Assembly (NCBI GenBank): GCA_900539715.1 | Contig: UQDA01000022.1 | Span: forward strand, 1 to 43,458 | Direction of reading: 5' to 3' | DNA: 43,458 nt | Origin: an uncultured Lachnospiraceae bacterium | GTDB lineage: Bacteria > Bacillota > Clostridia > Lachnospirales > Lachnospiraceae | Shown: positions 40,629 through 43,458 of the stretch, one piece after another | Numbering within the stretch: position 1 is the stretch's first letter | Layout of the letters: each line of letters begins with the position of its first letter | Position numbers and translations under genes: made by a program | Notes under the pieces: model-generated | Told to the model about the DNA's origin: nothing | Seen by the model: only the letters and a program-made list of their open reading frames with translations | Databases searched by the model: none

Positions 40629-42005
40629 ATGGATTACAAAAAGGCTGCCCGTCAGGTTTATGACAGTATCGGCGGAAAGGAAAACATCATAAGCGCGGCA
40701 CATTGCGCCACAAGGCTTCGGCTGGTGATCGCAGACAATGGAAAATGCAGCAAGGAGGCAGTGGAGGATATTGATGGGGTCAAGGGCGTGTTTTTTGCGT
40801 CCGGACAGCTTCAGATTATTTTCGGTACCGGGACGGTAAACAAGGTTTATGACGAATTTATCAAAATCGCTGAAATCGGAGCATCCTCCAAAGAAGAAGT
40901 GAAGCAGGCGGCATCTGCAAAGACAAGCATATGGAAAAGGGCGGTCAAGACGCTGGGAGATGTGTTTGTACCGATTATTCCGGCAATCGTGGCGAGCGGT
41001 CTTTTGATGGGGCTGCTGGAGGGGTTATGCAAGATGTATCCGGCAATGGCAGAGTCGGGAACGTATACGATACTCCACCTGTTTTCCAATGCGGCGTTTG
41101 TTTTCCTGCCGGTGCTCATCGCAATGAGTGCGGCGAAGGTATTTGGCGGAAACCTGTTTTTAGGAGCCGTGATCGGTATGATAATGATTCATCCGGATTT
41201 GATGAATGCATGGAACGTGGCGGGGGCGGAAGCAATTCCGAAGGCTGATGCGTGGTTTGGCCTGTATCAGATCAATCTTGTCGGATATCAGGGACATGTC
41301 ATTCCGGTCGTCATTGCCGTCTGGTTTATGAGTATGCTGGAAAAGAAGCTTCATAAAATCGTGCCGGAAATCATCGATCTGTTTGTGACACCTCTTGTAA
41401 CGGTGCTGGTGACGGGATATCTGACGCTGACTGTGTTCGGTCCAGTATTTTCATGGCTGGAAAACGGCGTCCTGGCAGGAGTGCAGTGGCTCATTACCCT
41501 TCCTTTCGGCATCGGGGCTGCATTGTGCGGAGCGGTATATGCGCCTACGGTTGTCGGCGGGGTTCATCATATGTATAACGCATTGGAGGCCGGACTGCTT
41601 TCCGGGACAGGATTGAATACATGGATGCCGATCGCTACTGCGGCAAATGTGGCTCAGGGGGCGGCAGCGCTGGCACTTGCGCTGAAAACACACAATAAAA
41701 AGGTAAAGTCCATGGCACTTCCGGCATCCCTGTCGGCATTTCTGGGGATTACAGAGCCTGCGATATTTGGCGTTAATATCCGCTATATGAAGCCCTTTGC
41801 AGCGGGAATTGCCGGAGGGGCCTGCGGGGCGCTTATCGCGGGCTGGACAGGGATCGGAGCAACAGCCTACGGGGTAACGGGGCTGTTCGGTTATCTGATA
41901 ACGACCGACTATGCGCTGCAGTATACGCTGGTAATAGCGGTTGCAGCGGCAGTGGCATTTGGCTTGTCATGGGTACTGTATAAGGATGATGAAAAGCATG
42001 AATGA
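40629..42005 (+). CDS. scrA: Sucrose-specific PTS EIIBC component
   Basis: A 458-residue PTS permease that imports sucrose as sucrose-6-phosphate. The EIIB domain (1-90) carries the phosphorylated Cys26 in SAAHCATRLRL. The EIIC domain (about 110-450) has about ten membrane segments with the family's FVPIIPAIVASGLLMGLLEG, GVHHMYNALEAGLL and SLSAFLGITEPAIFGVNIRY motifs. There is no EIIA domain, so phosphate must come from a EIIA (for example the glucose type) encoded elsewhere. ATG 40629 with GGAGAGAGG is chosen. Its stop overlaps the hydrolase gene by eight bases. Confidence 0.94.
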   Translation: MDYKKAARQVYDSIGGKENIISAAHCATRLRLVIADNGKCSKEAVEDIDGVKGVFFASGQLQIIFGTGTVNKVYDEFIKIAEIGASSKEEVKQAASAKTSIWKRAVKTLGDVFVPIIPAIVASGLLMGLLEGLCKMYPAMAESGTYTILHLFSNAAFVFLPVLIAMSAAKVFGGNLFLGAVIGMIMIHPDLMNAWNVAGAEAIPKADAWFGLYQINLVGYQGHVIPVVIAVWFMSMLEKKLHKIVPEIIDLFVTPLVTVLVTGYLTLTVFGPVFSWLENGVLAGVQWLITLPFGIGAALCGAVYAPTVVGGVHHMYNALEAGLLSGTGLNTWMPIATAANVAQGAAALALALKTHNKKVKSMALPASLSAFLGITEPAIFGVNIRYMKPFAAGIAGGACGALIAGWTGIGATAYGVTGLFGYLITTDYALQYTLVIAVAAAVAFGLSWVLYKDDEKHE

Positions 42006-43440
42006 AAAAAGTAAGCTTCTGTTTGAGCGGATAGAGCTGGCGGAAAAGAACATGGCAGGCGAAGTGTCGAAAGACCCGTGGAGGCTCAGGTTTCACCTGA
42101 TGCCGCCGGTCGGATGGCTCAACGACCCGAACGGATTATGTCAGTATCAGGGCGTCTATCATGTATTTTTTCAGTATTCGCCTTTTTCAGCGGAAGGAGC
42201 TGAGAAGTTCTGGGGGCATTATACGAGCCGTGACCTGACGGAATGGACATATGAGGGCGCAGCCCTTGTAACGGATGAAGCGTTTGACAGAGACGGCGTC
42301 TATTCGGGCAGCGCGTATGCTGAAAACGGGAAACTGTATCTGTTTTATACGGGAAATGTCAAGGAACCGGGCAGTCATGATTATATCCTGACAGGACGCG
42401 AGGGAAATGTGGTCATGACGGAGAGTGCGGATGGATATCATTTTGAAAAAAAGCAGCTTTTATTGACGAACAGCCAATATCCGGAAGATTATACGTGCCA
42501 TGTGCGCGACCCGAAGGTATTTCAAAAAGAAGGGATGTACTGGATGGTGCTCGGAGGCAGAAAAAAAGGGGACCGGGGAGCGGCGCTTGTATATAAGAGC
42601 ATGGATATGAAAAACTGGGAATATCATACCGAGTTGGGAGTTTCAGGGGACTTTGGATATATGTGGGAGTGCCCGGATATATTTGAAATGGGCGGAGAGC
42701 AGTTTTTGTCCGTTTCCCCGCAGGGGCTTTTGCGTGGAAGATACGAGGCGCAGAATATATATGCAAGCGGTTATTTTGCGCTGGACGGCGACTTCAGGAG
42801 CGGCTGTGGTCTGAAGAATTTTGAGGAGTGGGACAAAGGCTTTGATTTTTATGCGCCGCAGACCTTTTTGGATGAGACGGGGAGACGTATTCTGATAGGC
42901 TGGGCGGGACTGCCCGATATCGGGGAGGAATACGGGAACCCTACGGTGGAGCGGGGCTGGCAGCATGCCCTGACGGTACCGAGGGAGCTGACGCCCAAAA
43001 ACGGGAAGGTGATGCAGTATCCGGTGCCGGAACTGGAAAAGCAGCGAGGACAAAAAAAGGAGGCGCTTTTGGCAAAGAGGCAAGAGGCGCCCGCAGCGTT
43101 TGACCTGGAGCTTTTGATGGAGGAAAAAGCGGGCAGCCTGGAAATTGTTATTGCGGACGGCATGCGTTTTACATGGGACGGGAAGGAAGCGGTACTTGCT
43201 TTTGAACGCCCGGAGTGCGGAAATACGGATATCGGAAAAGGGCGAAACGTCCGAAGGGCCATAGTCAGCGGACTGACTGAGGTGAGAATACTGGCGGACA
43301 CATCGCTGGCAGAGATATATCTGAACCGGGGCAAAACTGTATTTACGACAAGATATTATCCGGACGGCAGTCAAAACAGCCTGTTCATAGGCGGGGATGT
43401 GAAAAGAGCAGTCATGTGGGAAATGAAGGAAAGGAATTGA
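41998..43440 (+). CDS. scrB: Sucrose-6-phosphate hydrolase (GH32)
   Basis: A 480-residue family 32 glycoside hydrolase that splits sucrose-6-phosphate into glucose-6-phosphate and fructose in the cytoplasm. The three catalytic acids are in place: nucleophile Asp43 in GWLNDPNG, transition-state Asp171 in VRDPKVF, and acid/base Glu224 in MWECPDIF. A five-bladed propeller (about 30-340) is followed by the C-terminal beta-sandwich domain. There is no signal peptide, which agrees with a PTS substrate. ATG 41998 lies in the scrA end with AAGGATGATG upstream, so the pair is coupled. A fructokinase gene is not within the window but could follow. Confidence 0.94.
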   Translation: MNEKSKLLFERIELAEKNMAGEVSKDPWRLRFHLMPPVGWLNDPNGLCQYQGVYHVFFQYSPFSAEGAEKFWGHYTSRDLTEWTYEGAALVTDEAFDRDGVYSGSAYAENGKLYLFYTGNVKEPGSHDYILTGREGNVVMTESADGYHFEKKQLLLTNSQYPEDYTCHVRDPKVFQKEGMYWMVLGGRKKGDRGAALVYKSMDMKNWEYHTELGVSGDFGYMWECPDIFEMGGEQFLSVSPQGLLRGRYEAQNIYASGYFALDGDFRSGCGLKNFEEWDKGFDFYAPQTFLDETGRRILIGWAGLPDIGEEYGNPTVERGWQHALTVPRELTPKNGKVMQYPVPELEKQRGQKKEALLAKRQEAPAAFDLELLMEEKAGSLEIVIADGMRFTWDGKEAVLAFERPECGNTDIGKGRNVRRAIVSGLTEVRILADTSLAEIYLNRGKTVFTTRYYPDGSQNSLFIGGDVKRAVMWEMKERN

Positions 43441-43458
43441 CGGGACAAAAGACCGGCG

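Noticed and set aside
1..43458. CRISPR arrays, tRNA or rRNA genes, insertion sequences, prophage genes
   Set aside because: No spaced repeats, tRNA-like cloverleaf, transposase, integrase or terminal inverted repeats seen on either strand.

Overview
The window is a continuous stretch of ordinary bacterial chromosome at moderate GC. Genes are densely packed and use strong GGAGG-type ribosome binding sites. Gene content and protein sequences suggest a gut-type Lachnospiraceae (Clostridia, Bacillota): a Clostridia-style sucrose PTS with a LacI regulator, paired AraC/glycosidase genes, a PotABCD operon with an XRE-cupin regulator, and an Eis-like acetyltransferase. That assignment is an inference, because there is no rRNA in the window. 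I see no tRNA, rRNA, CRISPR array, insertion sequence or prophage.

Layout. 1-0.9 kb: 3' part of a glycerate kinase gene with a strong terminator. 1.1-8.5 kb: a small C39-like cysteine peptidase gene (minus) facing away from a peptide-uptake operon (lipoprotein, two ATPases, two permeases, M20D amidohydrolase). Both units have near-consensus promoters in the shared intergenic region. 8.5-14 kb: Eis-like acetyltransferase (minus), a small membrane-anchored protein, a DUF1653 protein, a single-chain SfsA-MutY fusion, and a family 2 glycosyltransferase. 14-19 kb: carB on its own promoter and without carA, a DedA protein, and gpmA (minus). 19-20.5 kb: a MATE efflux gene behind a leader that ends in an intrinsic terminator, a candidate guanidine-IV (mepA-type) riboswitch. 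20.5-25.9 kb: two AraC regulators, each next to and divergent from a glycosidase gene (GH27 and GH127), probably for L-arabinose- or galactose-containing plant glycans.

25.9-31.2 kb: a minus-strand operon with XRE-cupin regulator, potA, potB, potC, potD and an RluA-type pseudouridine synthase whose ATG directly abuts the potD stop codon. 31.4-33.7 kb: a beta-propeller lactonase and convergent aroC, separated by a very long hairpin. 33.8-37.7 kb: a membrane acyltransferase, tgt, yajC and an M19 dipeptidase. 37.7-43.4 kb: a ScrR-like LacI regulator, a membrane protein plus DUF4097 pair, and a sucrose operon (EIIBC plus GH32 sucrose-6-phosphate hydrolase) with a perfect 16-bp LacI-type operator just downstream of its promoter.

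The genes form several nutrient modules (peptides, polyamines, sucrose, plant glycans) set among housekeeping genes. No obviously new multi-gene system stands out. The most interesting items are the SfsA-MutY fusion, the MATE leader RNA, the peptidase/peptide-transporter divergon with an inverted repeat at its promoter, and the cis-regulatory sites of the glycosidase and sucrose loci.
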